A DNA stretch of 64,000 nucleotides from Nissolia schottii (Eukaryota > Streptophyta > Magnoliopsida > Fabales > Fabaceae), in the NCBI GenBank assembly GCA_003254905.1, contig QANU01015372.1:46026-110025 (forward strand), read 5' to 3'. The notes under the pieces were generated by a model that did no database searches, was not told the DNA's origin, and saw nothing but the letters and a program-made list of their open reading frames with translations. Shown piece after piece: positions 11,573 through 27,832 of this stretch. The position numbers were made by a program, and so were the translations under genes. Positions within the stretch are counted from its first letter, which is position 1; the number at the start of each line of letters is the position of its first letter.

Positions 11573-14153
11573 TGTAACACCCCTAGCCGACTCCTTACGC
11601 TCGAGCTGTACGTAATACCTACTAGGTTGTTTACTTCCTGGTTTTCTTTCCTTTAATTTTCGAAAGTACTAGCTTTAGTAAAATAGGGACCCAAATTTCT
11701 TCATACATACCGTTTGGAATATAGGAGTCGTGCGTGCAACAGAATAATATAACAAACGATATCCTTAGTGAGTTGAGTTCAAGTTAGTGGATACATAGGC
11801 TACCTACATAACGGGTTCTCTGCATATACAAATACACACCATATACTAGTTATATTACATAGCCCATACACATGTTCAAGAAATACATTTATTCCTTTTA
11901 TGATATCTACTACACAGCCAGCTAAGTATCCTTACACGGGTTCTCCTCAAGTTCCACCGCGTCAGCATAGTAAGACTCGTCCTCAGTCCCTGGAGCCATA
12001 AGCGAGTGGGGGTGAGAACGGTAGGTCCTCAGTGAGTAACATTTCAATCGTGGCTTTTTGTTTCTCGGTTATTCTCCGGGCCACTTAGAGTTTATTCTAA
12101 GTGTGTATGCAGCTAATCCCTTACTGATTATTATCTTGGGCCTATACTCTGCGTAGCTTTATCTACGTTACTAGGTGATTGGTCCTCTAATCTTGTTATT
12201 ACCTGGGCTTCGTGCTTATTAATCATACGTTGCTACTAGAGACATACTATTCGCCTTGGGATACTATTCGCCTTGGGTCGTTCCCTTGACGATACATAAT
12301 GCATGAACAGTTATACATAATGCTTAAGCAGATATACATACATACTCATCATCACACCATCAATTATCAATTCATACATTTAATTTCATAGTGCATGGGG
12401 GGAAAATCTGGGGATTTCTTACGCGCTCTGTAGTTGCGTCCTACTTAGTCCTTACACCTTTGTAACCGTGGCCTCGGATTACAACCTCTTTTTGCAACTA
12501 TTGCATCAACCCGGCGGCACTCTTTACCGGTAAGCATCGAATATAATTAGTGCAACCATTCCCTCTTTCTGGAATGGCGAGGGATCAAACCTATGAGTGA
12601 TCAGGCGTGGACACGCTTTGACCGGCCCTATGGCTCGATCCGTTTCTCTTTTCTCTCTTAGTGGGGCCCCTTAGTTCTCGTTTCATTTGTATAGACCTAT
12701 GCCTGTTTTACATATCTGGGCCTATGCCCGTTTCTCATCGTGATCAGGTCTCTTTACCTGCGTTGTTCGTAACCAATTCATCTTGCTGAATTGGCGAGGG
12801 GAGTGTCTATAAGACATTGCCAAGAGAATAGGGATTTCCTAACTATATAACTAGACTTCTTACTATAGTCTACCGTACCAACTGGGGTCGGGACTCCCTA
12901 ACTTTCCTTAGGTTCCTAGGGTTCAATTATGATCTTCATTAGACTTTAACGTGAACTTCTAATTATCTAAGGTCGTCCTAACTCTAATGACGGCCTTTCC
13001 TCATGATGCATGCTTTCAAATACCAAAATAGACATACCCAGACTCATTGGACTCCTTGGAACCACTAAAATCTCAACTCCTTCAGGATTCATTCGAATGT
13101 CTAGGGTTTCATTCGAATGAATTCCTGTGAGTTCTTTCATTCGATTGAAATTGGAATTCAGTCGATTGAAAACCTTCTGAGTTCTTTCATTCGAATGAAC
13201 TTAGGATTCAACCGATTGAACTCCGAGATTTTTCTTTCATTCGGTTGAATAAGAATTTAATCGATTGAAAGCTAATTGAATAGGACCCCGAGGCTTCAGT
13301 TTTCATTTTTCTCCAGAGGTTTACTATTCCTAGGGTTCCAATCAGTATAGTTATGCATTTCATTCATCAAAATTTCCCAAAACCCTTTTCACCCTACATT
13401 CTCCCAAAATACAACTAAATATTTTTACAGTCCAATACACATAATAACACATAGATAGTCAAAACTTAAACCACATAGACAGTGGGCTTTAGAGTTACCT
13501 ACTTCCTATGCAGATTTGGAGTTTGTAGGTGGATGGTGGGGAAAATCCTTGTCGCAACGGTATGCTCCAAGAAATTTTCGGAAGTCCGGTAGCGTTCTCG
13601 CGATGTGCTCGAACGGTAATAGAATGAAAACTAAGAGAAAGTGGCAAAGATTCAAAATTTTTCTTTCATTTGCAGCAGGGGGCCATTTATAACCGTGGCC
13701 TCCTGACTCCCTTGACTTAATTAATTATTATTATATTATTATTTTTTTATTATTATAAATATCCCAGCCCCTGTTCTACTTTAGTTGCCTTTACCCTCTT
13801 CGGCCCCACACACGGGTCTCTGAAAAATATCATAAATATACATCTGTGATCTGTGAATTTTTTCGGTCAGGATGACGCGTCGAAACAAGGTATCCGGGAA
13901 CTTGTTTCCGCCAGTCAATCCCTCGCAGATCGTTTTAGTCCTCGACCGAATTTCCATTCGTACCAAAATTGAGTACGAACCTGATGGGGCTTAGTGGGAT
14001 CGCAACTTCCTCGTTTTCCTCCCAGTTTTAAGGGGAACAGGCCTCCCAATTAATCCCATCTAACCCAAATTCGGGTTACTTCGCATCTTTTAATTGGGCC
14101 AGAGTCATGAATTTTCGCTGAGAATCTTCCTAAGGGATAGCCGAGATGTTACA
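11573..14153 (-). mobile_element. Large-LTR gypsy family, complete solo LTR C
   Basis: On the minus strand it starts TGTAACATCTCGG (14153) and ends GGGGTGTTACA (11573), 2581 bp. Flanks are GGAAC (11568-11572) and GGAAT (14154-14158), a 4/5 target duplication. In minus-strand order it holds a TATA-like TTATAAATGG near 13690, a donor-like AGTAG|GTAACT (GT at 13498), an array of ATTCGAATGA/TCGATTGA motifs (13270-13090), a hairpin region at 12030-12012 and an acceptor-like CTCCAG (ending 11990) followed by a short acidic open frame opening GTEDESYYADAVELEE. No PBS or gag adjoins it. Confidence 0.85.
13090..13275. repeat. Array of ATTCGAATGA / TCGATTGA motifs in solo LTR C
   Basis: At least eight motifs: TTCATTCGAATGA (three, two of them complete), CATTCGATTGAA, CAGTCGATTGAA, CAACCGATTGAA, CATTCGGTTGAA and AATCGATTGAAA. 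Short spacers such as GAGTTCTTT recur. It lies between the donor-like and acceptor-like sites of the LTR. Confidence 0.85.
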
Positions 14154-14929
14154 GGAATCACTGACAATGGGATGACCTGAGTTTCAGCGAACTCTACCGC
14201 TACTGAAATCGTGATGGTCCCCGAAGTGGGGTCAACTCTGGCATCCGAGTACAAGGCCCAAATTCTAGGACTCCCCTGCAAACTCTCCATGTCATCCTGG
14301 AATCTTAAGTAAATGAAGGTGAGAACTTACGTTCTCAATGGGAATCCTGTAGGAACGACTCTTTCTTTACATTCACTTATGACTCCTTATTCATGCTTGT
14401 GCTATCAACTTTATCTTAAAATATGCAACTCGTGATTTCTATTTAACTATCATGCATGGGGTCTATTGGGGCCCCCCTTATGTACCTGACATAATTTTCG
14501 GACACAACCTCATTATCTTAGGTATTAAGCTCAAACCTTGTGGTAGCGATACACAGAAGCATTTAGCGTAAAATCTTTAGCCATCTTATATTAGATGGTG
14601 AGGGTTGCCATCATGTGACAGTCCAAAAGGGGGATTTTCTAAACATTTTCTATGTCATCATTACTAAGGCATGTCGATCGATTTGGTCGAAAATTGCCTA
14701 TAGTACTCTTGATCAATTCTAGGATTCATTTATTATGTTTTTAACCTTAGCGTTTAACTTTCAAGCGATCTAATCTAAGGGCACCCTAATTCTCCTAGTT
14801 GGCGACCTTGTATTCCTCACGATGCATGTCAACGGTTAATACAATGTATATCAAGTATAACAAGCATATAATTTATACACTTCTACAACTACTTACACAA
14901 ACATACATAATGGGAATTTGGTAAGATTT

Positions 14930-15255
14930 ACTTGGTCATATCATTTATGACAAGAAACTTGGAGTTTGGAATACCTTGCTTTGGTTTTAGCAACTATAAA
15001 TTTAATTATATTATTACCTAAATAAATAAATAAAGTGGCTTCCGCTAGTAACTACAATACAAATACAAATATAAATTTCTTATTGAGGTATTAAAAATAC
15101 TCATAAAATCACATCATAATCAATTACGTAATCAAGCCAAGAATACAGGACAAGACCTGGCACAAGAAATTTAACTTGCAAAAATGCAAAACCGTTAACT
15201 GATCTGATGCATCAAAACTCACGAATCTTGATTTGGGACTACTCATCAGCCTCTT
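14930..15255. other. 3' flank of the peroxidase gene
   Basis: Would contain the peroxidase 3' untranslated region on the minus strand. AT-rich; several AATAAA-like words occur on both strands, so no single poly(A) signal can be chosen. Nothing else supported. Confidence 0.4.
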
Positions 15256-19280
<4,025 letters not shown>

Positions 19281-19284
19281 TAGT

Positions 19285-19860
19285 GTTGCGAGCTAAAGAT
19301 TAGGGATTCAGAGAGCTAACCCTCTACGGAGGGAAAGAAGCTCATCCTCTAAAGAGAGGGAGAAACTTCCCTTGCCCAAAGGGTTTATGTAGGGGAAGCT
19401 CTCCTCACACGCCCGCATCAGCCTAAAAAGAGAAAGCTTCACGACATCCAGAGGAAGAGAAGGTCCCAGACCCAAGACTCCGAGTCCAGTTCGGCCAAGC
19501 AAAGCTAAAAGAGGAAGCAACGACTTCTCCTCTCCCAATCTACAACCAACTCCTAAATAACTGGGGAAAGATAAGTCGGGGAAGCTGTTATGCAAATTTC
19601 CCTCACTCTATTTCTATCTAAACATCCTAGCTCATCTATAAAAGCACATGACCTCAGGTCACCAAGTATCACTCATTCCCTTTCTAGAGAACTCACCTAA
19701 TACTTGTGCTTAGTTGAGCGTCGGATTGCCTTTGCAGGTATTCCACTCCGTTGCACTCTCTCTAAGCAAAGAACCCGCTTGGAGCTTCCATCAAGACACC
19801 TTCCTCACCTTATACTCATGCTCAGATAACTTTGTTCCCTATACGCATTACTTGCGAACA
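19285..19860 (+). mobile_element. LTR of a degenerate Tat-like gypsy element
   Basis: Begins near TGTTGCGAGCTAAAG and ends at GAACA (19860). Immediately after it comes TTGGTGCCATCTGTGGGGA, a typical plant gypsy primer-binding site of the Tat type. The interior has a TATA-like TCTATAAAAGC near 19634. No second LTR is visible. Confidence 0.65.
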
Positions 19861-21720
19861 TTGGTGCCATCTGTGGGGACTTGATACTGTCTCATAAGTG
19901 TCAGATTACCCCTTCTACAGGTGCTCTGATGGAAGCCAATAACATTGCTACAAACCCCCTCTTCCCCAAGGCCGGCAAGGGATACCACAAGAAGGAGTCG
20001 TGAACTCATAACACCATGAACTTGATCCCTAAGTTGGACTACCTACATCCATAATAGGGGAAAACGAAGTAGATGGCTAGGAACCTAATGGTCGACGCAT
20101 CCCATCCCAAGTGGTTGTTCTGAATTCCTGGAGCATAGACCCTAATGAGGTTATCCTCAGACTCTAAGACCTCATCGACTGACAATAGCAACATCTCAAA
20201 GCTTTAGAGCAAAGAAACAAACTGAAGATAAAGGAGCAAAGAGACTAGGACCAAAGAGGGCCAATCGGAGACCTACCTCTCCACAGTGCGTGAACCACCA
20301 CAGGCCTTAGGCCCAGGAAATGTCCCCTAAGCCCCCTCACGTTACTGGAATAGGGAGAGGTTCCTGTCCGCAACCCCGAGGTGGAGAAGATCCAACAGGA
20401 ATCCTTTCCCTAAGCATCGACACAGAAGCCCTCCTTAACGACAGTCCCAGGTCCTGACCTGGCATTCCCAACAGTTTAAGCCAACGTGAGCCACTCAGCC
20501 AACACAGAAACTCTCTGAGGCGGACTAGAGACTCAGACTCTGAAGCTTCCATCCACTCAAACCCAAGCCGAGGCTCAATTAGGGGGCGACTGCGAAATGG
20601 GGGAGGGGATCCATTGTGAACAATAGCCCATTCTCTAATGAGATTTTTTGCATCAAACCACCTAAAAATTACACACTTGGTTGATGACTTTGTTGATGCA
20701 AGCGCCTGACGTCGTACTTTGCAGAGCATTCCCACTAACTCTCGCAAGACCGACGAAAAAGTGGTTGTTCTCTCTACCAAAGAGGTATATTACAAGCTTC
20801 GAGGAGCTTTCCCAAAAATTCATGCTTCAATTCACTACAAGCAAAAGGCAGCCCAAGATAGCCATTAGCCTCTTGGGCATTAACAAGGGAGAGAACGAGT
20901 TGCTACAAAGCTACTTGGAGCGTTTTTCCAAAGAAGCAAACTTGGTGGAGAGCATTACGATCAAACAAAGACTGATGACACTACGCTTTGGAGTCTATCT
21001 AGGGACCCCATTCTTAGAAGAAGTCCTCGAGTAGGAACCAAAGACGCTCGAGGAATTCAACTGAAGGGCAGAGGTGCACATCAATAAGGAAGGGGGAAGA
21101 AAAGCTCTACATAGAAAAATCTCCATCTCCTAGGATGCTAAACCAAGAGCAGTCGAAGAAAGAAGCTTTGCTTTTAAATTCAGGAAGGCAATGGAATTGG
21201 ACTGAGTAACGGTGACCCCAACGCAAATCTGGAAGGAGATGGTCAATTTTGTCTATATTCTGCCACCTAGAGTACTGCTAAGGAATATACCCAAAGGGAA
21301 GAACCTCCCTTTTTGTGAATTCTAGTCTCGTTGCCACAATACTAACAGTTGTATTGACCTTAGGGAGGCCTTGGAGGAGCCCATACAATAGGAAAAGAGC
21401 ATGATGACACAATTCATGAGGAGCAAGGGTAAGAAGCCCAAAAGGAAAAGGTCCTTTGACTCCAAAGAAGATAAAAGGAATACCCGAAGGGAAAAAAATG
21501 AGGAACCCAATTCCACAGATGGTGATGATAATGAGGGCGATAGGATCCTTAGTAAAATCAATGCCATCCCGGGTGGGTTCGCAAGTGGGGGAGAGTTTAG
21601 AGCTAAGAAGAAAAAACACCTTAAGGAGATAATGCATGGACATATTCTTGTGTACGATGAGGTTGTAAGTGTACGTCATTGTGTTGATTCATTTGCTAAT
21701 TATCTCGCTGATAGGTTTTA
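19861..21720 (+). pseudogene. Degenerate Ty3/gypsy leader and gag (Tat-like)
   Basis: After the primer site (19861-19879) the plus strand shows gag remnants. The frame at 20681-21034 reads CRAFPLTLARPTKKWLFSLP, then FEELSQKF, LLGINKGENELLQSYLERF. A later frame (21401-21690) keeps the basic KKPKRKRSFDSKED region and INAIPGGFASGG plus KKKKHLKEI, the usual gag-protease junction of this lineage. Stops and frame changes break it throughout; no pol follows. Downstream sequence after 21720 is unrelated. Confidence 0.7.
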
Positions 21721-21756
21721 ATTGAAGCTTTTTAATTTTAATGATGTTTAGGGTGG

Positions 21757-21978
21757 AGTTCTACTACACGTACACTAAAAATCATACACCATACATACAC
21801 CTCGTATTTATATAGATAAAATTTGTGTTTTAACTCATGTAATGTTTGTGCACTTAATTAAACATAGTTGAGAATATCATTTACAAGTTTGTAATGTTTG
21901 TGCACTAGTGAGAATAAAGTTTGTGCATTATTAATGGTGTATGTATGGGTGTATGAAACTGGGTGTACATGTAGCATT
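21757..21978. mobile_element. MITE family M, copy 4 (best preserved)
   Basis: Both terminal inverted repeats are intact: CTACACGTACACTAAAAATC at the left, and GTGTACATGTAGC closing the right, with about 38 bp of complementarity. Length about 215 bp. It lies beside the gag pseudogene. Confidence 0.88.
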
Positions 21979-21999
21979 TTTGTTAGGGTGATTTTGAAG

Positions 22000-22550
22000 T
22001 TGACTACATAGTTTTGTAGGTGCCATTCTTTTTGGAACCGTCGAAAGTAAGAAGATGCTTATCTTTGTGTAGGAGAAAGCTCTCGAGGTTGATGCTCTTC
22101 GTGTTTAATACATTTTTACTAAGAATATTGTTCTATTGTTCCATTTCGTATTAGATCCTCTTCCTTTTCATTTTATTTTTATACTTCTTTTTAGTTTTGA
22201 TTATCTGTTTTTAATCTATTTATTTTTGTATTTTTTTCTTTAACATTTCTTTTAGTTGTTGATATTGTTTGAGCAAGCTTGCTGCTTACAGTACTGTTGA
22301 CCATAATTACCATTCATCCATTCATTCATCACGCTTACAAATTAGAAGTGGTGGTTAATAAAAATACCTTACAAATTTAAAATTAAACTTACTAAAAGAA
22401 TTCAAGTAAAAGAATAAAGATGTTTTTTAGGTGATTCAAATGCACCCTAATTTCATACGTGTTTGGGATCCGATTGGTAAGGATTTGTAGTAAAGCGCAC
22501 ACAGGTAGAGTTTAAAAACAACGCAATAAAGAAAGTTAAAAGAATAATGT
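22000..22550. other. Intergenic, nothing recognised
   Basis: No sustained open frame or repeat pair found. Contains short T-rich runs and CATTCATTCATC simple sequence near 22315. Confidence 0.4.
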
Positions 22551-22554
22551 TATT

Positions 22555-22690
22555 TCTTCTTACAAATTTTTATATCAATTTTTTTAATAACTCACATGAA
22601 TGATACTTAACATTTTTGAGAATAAAATAAGAATAAAATTATTAAGTGTCATTCATTAGAGTTAATAAAAGAATTAATAAAAAGATTAAT
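22555..22690. repeat. Short foldback (MITE-like)
   Basis: TTTTTTAATAACTC..ATGAATGATACTTAA on the left pairs with TTAAGTGTCATTCATTAGAGTTAATAAAA on the right, giving a hairpin of roughly 130 bp. No coding content. Confidence 0.65.
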
Positions 22691-22699
22691 TAAAAGAAA

Positions 22700-24590
22700 A
22701 AATGTTTCTCAACTACAAATAACTCAACACAAATATGGGGTCTTTTTTTGTATGCTTCGAAAAATTACAACACAAGGCTAAGGTCTAAAAATGGAAACAC
22801 CAGCTTTGTCCACAAGCAAGAGAGAAGATAAAGTTGATTAGCTTCACGAAGAGGTTACCACCTCAAATACGGGGTATGTTGGCACAACAGAAAATATTGT
22901 GACTCTTATAATTAAGAAATTAATTTCCATGCACTATTGTCATTTAATTATCATTTAATTATGTGTTTTTATATAATAAATTTTTTAAGCAATGAGAATA
23001 AGATTGAACTACTTTCATTTACATAATATCGCATGGTTAAATAACAGTGTGAAAAATTTTTAGATTGTCAGGACATAAAATTTAATTTCTAAAATTAATA
23101 TTTAAAACGGAAAAATAGAAATAAAAATATATTTTCTAAAACTAAATCGACCCTAAAAATCTCAACTAAATTCTTTTAAGAAAAAAAAAACGACCACAAA
23201 AATAATCGGGTTGGATAACTCCTTGAATGGGAAACCCACAATTTGTAGAGCAAATAATTAATATCGTGTCAAATATCAATTATTGTCCTGTTTGGATATC
23301 TAAATGATAAAAGCACCTCCGCGTGAATTTCTAACTAGAAACATGAAATACGTCAGCAATCAAAACCTGAATATCAGACACGTCTTAGTGATTATGACCG
23401 TCGTTAGATTATTGGATTCACCGGCTACATTGGTCTAGAGAAAAATTTCCCTTTAGAAGGGTCATTTGTGAACATGACTCACATGATCCCATTAAGCTTA
23501 TAAACTTTTGGGAATGCTGATTTCTGTGTTTTCCTCAGCTGACAATGATTATGGATAGAGATTGACTTTGCCATGACTGAATTGTGAAGGCTAAGAATAT
23601 TTATTAGAAGGCTAATTCTTGTTCTGATTGGCTTGTAAAAGCATAAATTTTTGAGGAAAAAATTTATTTGTTGAAATTATAAAATCTCAGGAGGAATTCA
23701 TCCTCTTTTGTGTGAGGACTTTTTAGAGAATCTTCTTTTTGAGATCTTAGTCTTTTAATTAAATTAGCCTCAAGTAAAAGCAACAATGTGGAAAGAACCA
23801 CGCTAGTAAATGGCAAACTTGTTCCCAGCTAATTAAGGTACTCAGATACTTGGACACTAAGTAAAAGAAAGTAAACATTGACAATGATTGCTAACCGACA
23901 TGATTTTTTCTTCCTTTCACATTATATATATTGCCTTATGTCTTTCTTCTTATTTTTCTCTATGTACTTAGCTGTTGAACTGATAAGTAACGGGATCCTT
24001 TAATTTAGCAAGCCAATTTGGAGAAGGTCTGATTTTGATGTTGAGTCATTCCTGTCTAGAAAACAAGAACGATTCTCCGGGCCAAGCTTTTTAAGTTTAT
24101 GAAAATTACAAAAGATTCATGTCCATGTTTCATTTTTCTCCCCCTTTTTAGGAGTTGTTATGCAGATATTACACCACGAGTAATTTTACTGGCCCAAAAT
24201 TTATTCACAAAAGTATTGTCAAATTTTTTTTAAAAAAAAATTAAGGAGAACGTACGGTTAGATAATTAAACAAGATAAAATTAAAATCACTCATTTATTT
24301 AGTAGTTAAAAATTATGTTGCACCATTCTTGACAAAATATTATGGCAATGCAATATTTTCTTTACATGAAAGTCATAGTGAAAAGACATTATAACGTGTA
24401 ACTTCGGGTCAATAACACATAATCGCTACAACCCACAACTTGCAAACTGGCAAGAATCTCTGTCTCTCCGCAATCTTCAAACTTTCAACACTAGTTTGGT
24501 ACGTAAGCATTTCTCTATTATACATATAGAGGTGGTTAATTTCATTTTATTATGGATATTAGACCCATTTAGGCTTTCGGAGAGAGATGC
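22700..24590. other. Intergenic AT-rich region
   Basis: No gene, RNA or paired repeat could be supported on either strand. Confidence 0.4.
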
Positions 24591-24599
24591 CCAGCGCCC

Positions 24600-24661
24600 T
24601 TTGTTGAGAAATATGTGTTCTCTCAAGTACTAAGTCTTTAATACATTCAAAATATTAAAAA
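24600..24661. repeat. Tandem-duplicated host sequence, left unit (split by insertions)
   Basis: ATATGTGTTCTCTCAAGTA..AAGT.TT.AATACATT.AAAATATTAAAA is repeated at 36306-36345. The left unit is split by the Pack-MULE and then by the solo LTR; it resumes as TATTAAAAATCTCAAAACATTT at 26119-26140 and CATTTCACTTTTAATCACTTAAC at 36258. The intact unit therefore acts as an empty site. Confidence 0.8.
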
Positions 24662-26118
24662 GGGTTAATTAACTTTTTAGTCCCTGTAAAATGAGAAAGT
24701 TTGGTTTTAGTCCCTCGGTTGAGATTTTAGTCCCTGTAAATTTTGGAAGTTTGATTTTGGTCCCTGTGGATGTTTGGGGGTTGACAGTGATTACGTGGCA
24801 GTTAACGTTGCGGACGTGGCGTGTCACGTGGCATAACCCGGTTGTATACCTGTTCTTGATATATGACCCGACCCGGTTTTTTTTTTTTTTTTAAAAAAAA
24901 TCAATTACAAAAACCCAAATCCCCAAATCCACCCACCCCAAAATCTGAAATCCCTAAATCCACCCAACCACCACCCCTCTCCCCTGCCTCTCTGCTCCTC
25001 TCGTTTCCCCCCCACGCCCGCCATGCCCTATCGACCTTTACTAGTTCATTGACCTAGTGAGGCTTGAAGAACAGAGCAAATGCATCAAAAATCGCTCCAG
25101 ATCCCTTCTCTTTACTAGTTCATCGACCTCTAGTAGTTTCCTTGCCCTATCAACCATGTCCCCTCATACCAAGCATTGCGGTGCTATCACCATTACATTC
25201 TCCTTGTACCTTCTTCTCTTCGCAGTGAACTCGTCCATGGCAATTGAGTCCTCAAAAGCAGAGGAACCCTCACCTCCACCAGATCCATTCAAGCTACTCC
25301 AGATTATCCTAAACCTTAACGAAACCTTCCCTCACCCGATCCCAATCTCCACACACCGATCCTCTCTAAGGACCTTCCAATCAGCCAGTCCACACACATC
25401 TAGGCCCGGATCCACCTTCCCCGCGAAGCACTGGATCACAACCCCCTCGCCACAAGCTCCCCCTCATTGTCTTCTACCACGGCGGCGGCTTCATCTTCTA
25501 CAGTGCTGCCTCCACTTACTTCCATGGCTTCTGCGTCTGCATGGCCAAGGCACCAGATCCATCATCGTTTCTGTCGAGTACTTCCTCACGCCAGAGCCTT
25601 CGAAGACTCTGTGGAGGCACTGCGTTGGATCAGAGACTCCGACGGACGAGAGAGAGGGACGACGAACGATAGAGATGAGGGAGAAGACAGGCGACGTGGG
25701 GAGAGGTGCAAAGAGGCAGGGGAAGAGGAGCATGGCAGGCGTGGGGAAGACGACGGGGGGAAACGGAGAGGAACAGAGAGGCAGGGGGAGAGGGGTGGTG
25801 GTTGGGTGGATTTAGGGATTTCAGATTTTGGGTGGGTGGATTTGGGGATTTGGGTTTTGGTAATTGATATTTTTTATTTTATTTAAAAATCGGGTCGGGT
25901 CATATATCAAGGACGGGTATACAACCGGGTTATGCCACGTGGCGAGTCCACGTGGCACGCCACGTCCGCAACGTTAACTGCCACGTCATCACCGTCAACC
26001 CCCAAACATCTACAGGGACCAAAATCAAACTTCCAAAATTTACAGGGACTAAAATCTCTACTGAGGGACTAAAACCAAACTTTCTCATTTTACAGGGGCT
26101 AAAATACTTAATTAACCC
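24662..26118 (+). mobile_element. Pack-MULE with long TIRs and captured gene fragment
   Basis: The ends GGGTTAATTAACTTTTTAG and CTTAATTAACCC head long terminal inverted repeats of about 365-390 bp (24662-25027 and about 25730-26118), roughly 90 percent alike by eye. Flanks are a perfect 9-bp duplication TATTAAAAA (24653-24661 and 26119-26127), the hallmark of Mutator-like insertion. The interior carries no transposase but a broken carboxylesterase fragment, which defines a Pack-MULE. The empty-site sequence AATATTAAAAATCTC survives at 36335-36350. Confidence 0.9.
25290..25645 (+). pseudogene. Captured carboxylesterase (CXE) fragment
   Basis: Three reading frames in succession match plant alpha/beta-hydrolase carboxylesterases: DPFKLLQIILNLNETFPHP at the start, PLIVFYHGGGFIFYSAAS carrying the HGGG oxyanion-hole motif (25459-25545), SIIVSVEYFLTPEP, then FEDSVEALRWIRDSD. 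At least two frameshifts separate them. The catalytic Ser, Asp and His regions are absent because the fragment ends into the right TIR. CXE family members include 2-hydroxyisoflavanone dehydratase and gibberellin-receptor relatives; the donor gene cannot be named. No introns are visible in the piece, so it was captured from one exon or from a processed copy. Confidence 0.82.
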
Positions 26119-27832
26119 TATTAAAAATCTCAAAACATTTTGTAACATCCCGCTTTTTTCCTTTAGTATAGATTTCATAAATTAAGTAAGGGAACAAGCC
26201 CTCACACAAGCTTTTATGTCAAAATGTCTGTAGAGGAAATTCTGCTCAGTTTCGTAAAATTCTGCAGACACTAAAACGGATCCTTTTTGTCCTCTAAGTG
26301 CAACGGTGTATCTAAGGTATATGTAAAATATAAGGTCACGGAAGAAAGTTCACAAATACCTTAGATTAACTCAATTCTTACACAAGAAAAATTAGTAGAT
26401 CATAAGGATGTAATCAGAATATTTTTTGGATAATCATACGCGAAATACTGAGAACGAAAATTACAAAACCTGATCAAAATTGATCTACCAGAGACCCTTA
26501 ATTCTCGGCCACACAAGTGGCCAAGACAGAAGACCATTGCATGGCCAAGAAGTGGCCAAATGGCCAAGTCAACAAGTCAAATGGTGAGTCATAGTAATGA
26601 GTCACCATTGCTTAGGTCATGGATGACATAATCTTAGGGGTAAAATGGTAAATTGGCCCAAGGACATTTTGGGAAAGTGAATTCGTGGCTTGGCGTATAA
26701 ATACTCCTAGGAATCTGAAAATTTGGAGGAAAAATGGAAAATCTTGCCAAGACTCTGTCCGATCACGCAATCAACGGTTATTCAGTTAATTCGGAGACCT
26801 AGAGACTTCCTACACTAAACCTTGACAAAGTTCTCACATAACTCCCTAACCTTAACCCACAAAAAGCCCTCATAATCCCTAGAGAAATCTTGGAAGAAAA
26901 TCAGCCCAAGAAGAGCTAGGAAGCATCATCGTTGGAGAAAAGGCCAAAGGAAGCAGCAGAAACCGTAGTCGGACGCAAAAACGTGGGTAACCGACTTATC
27001 CGCTGTCTATGTGGTTCCATGTTAGATATATATGCGGTTAGGATGCCTTTTATGTGACTTTGATTTATATATATGTGGTTGATGATTGTCTGGATCTGTT
27101 GGTGTTGTTTGTGATTCTATCAGAAGTTAGGAAAGCCTAAGCTGAAATTAGGACTATGACACGATTTTGGTAGAAACTGTATGGTGAGATTTTTATCATG
27201 AAAAACTAATGTCATTTTTGGATTCTACACGAAAAATTGAGTGGGGATGTCAAATTTCATGATTTTTGGAGTCCCCGATGAATTTCTCAGCAAACAGGCA
27301 AAAAATAATTATTTTAGGATATAAGGGCAAAACGGAAATTTCGTGTTTTGGGCTGAAAAAATGGGTTGGTTTTCAGAAAATATGGGTTTATAACTATCAA
27401 AAAACTTAAGGGCAAGTCTTGAGTCCATCGGGTTTTTTAGAACAAAAATTCCAAAGAAAACATGGCGTTTACGAGGGCGAAATGGTAATTTTGAAAAGAG
27501 GGGCAAAACTGGAATTTTGTGCAGTGGGGTTCAGAATCTGGGTTTTTAGACATGAAAAATGATCTTAGGGCTACCAAAAACCTTGGGGTAAGGTCTTGGA
27601 CCTCTCTGGTTTATGGTCGCTAATCTCTAACAGAAATCAGACGCCTGTTTTGTTGATTGTGGATTTACATTTGTTTATGTTTATGAAGATAGTGAGTATG
27701 AAATTATGTTATCTATATGTGTTAAAAATGATGGGAAATATTAGGAGGAACTCTCTTGACATGAAGCATGAGTAACCATGCAGAACATGGAAAATTGTAA
27801 GACTTGAAACTGAATTTCGTCAGGTATGCGCT

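Larger units (their letters stand above)
10103..14930 (-). mobile_element. Large-LTR gypsy family, copy A (host of two nested solo LTRs)
   Basis: The plus-strand left end TGTAACACCTTAGCTAGC is the minus-strand 3' end (GGTGTTACA). It resumes after a copia solo LTR (10490-10946) and again after solo LTR C (11573-14153). The hairpin half GAACTTACGTTCTC lies near 14322 and a splice acceptor-like ATTCCAG at 14297. Sequence after 14330 resembles the intron-like interior of copy C. The 5' end (TGTAACATC) is missing; similarity fades near 14930. A reading frame following the acceptor stays open up to the insertion of C (14296-14159) and beyond it (11572-11350). Confidence 0.7.

Noticed and set aside
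25491..25733. Minus-strand frame in the Pack-MULE
   Set aside because: Antisense to the captured carboxylesterase fragment, which matches only on the plus strand.
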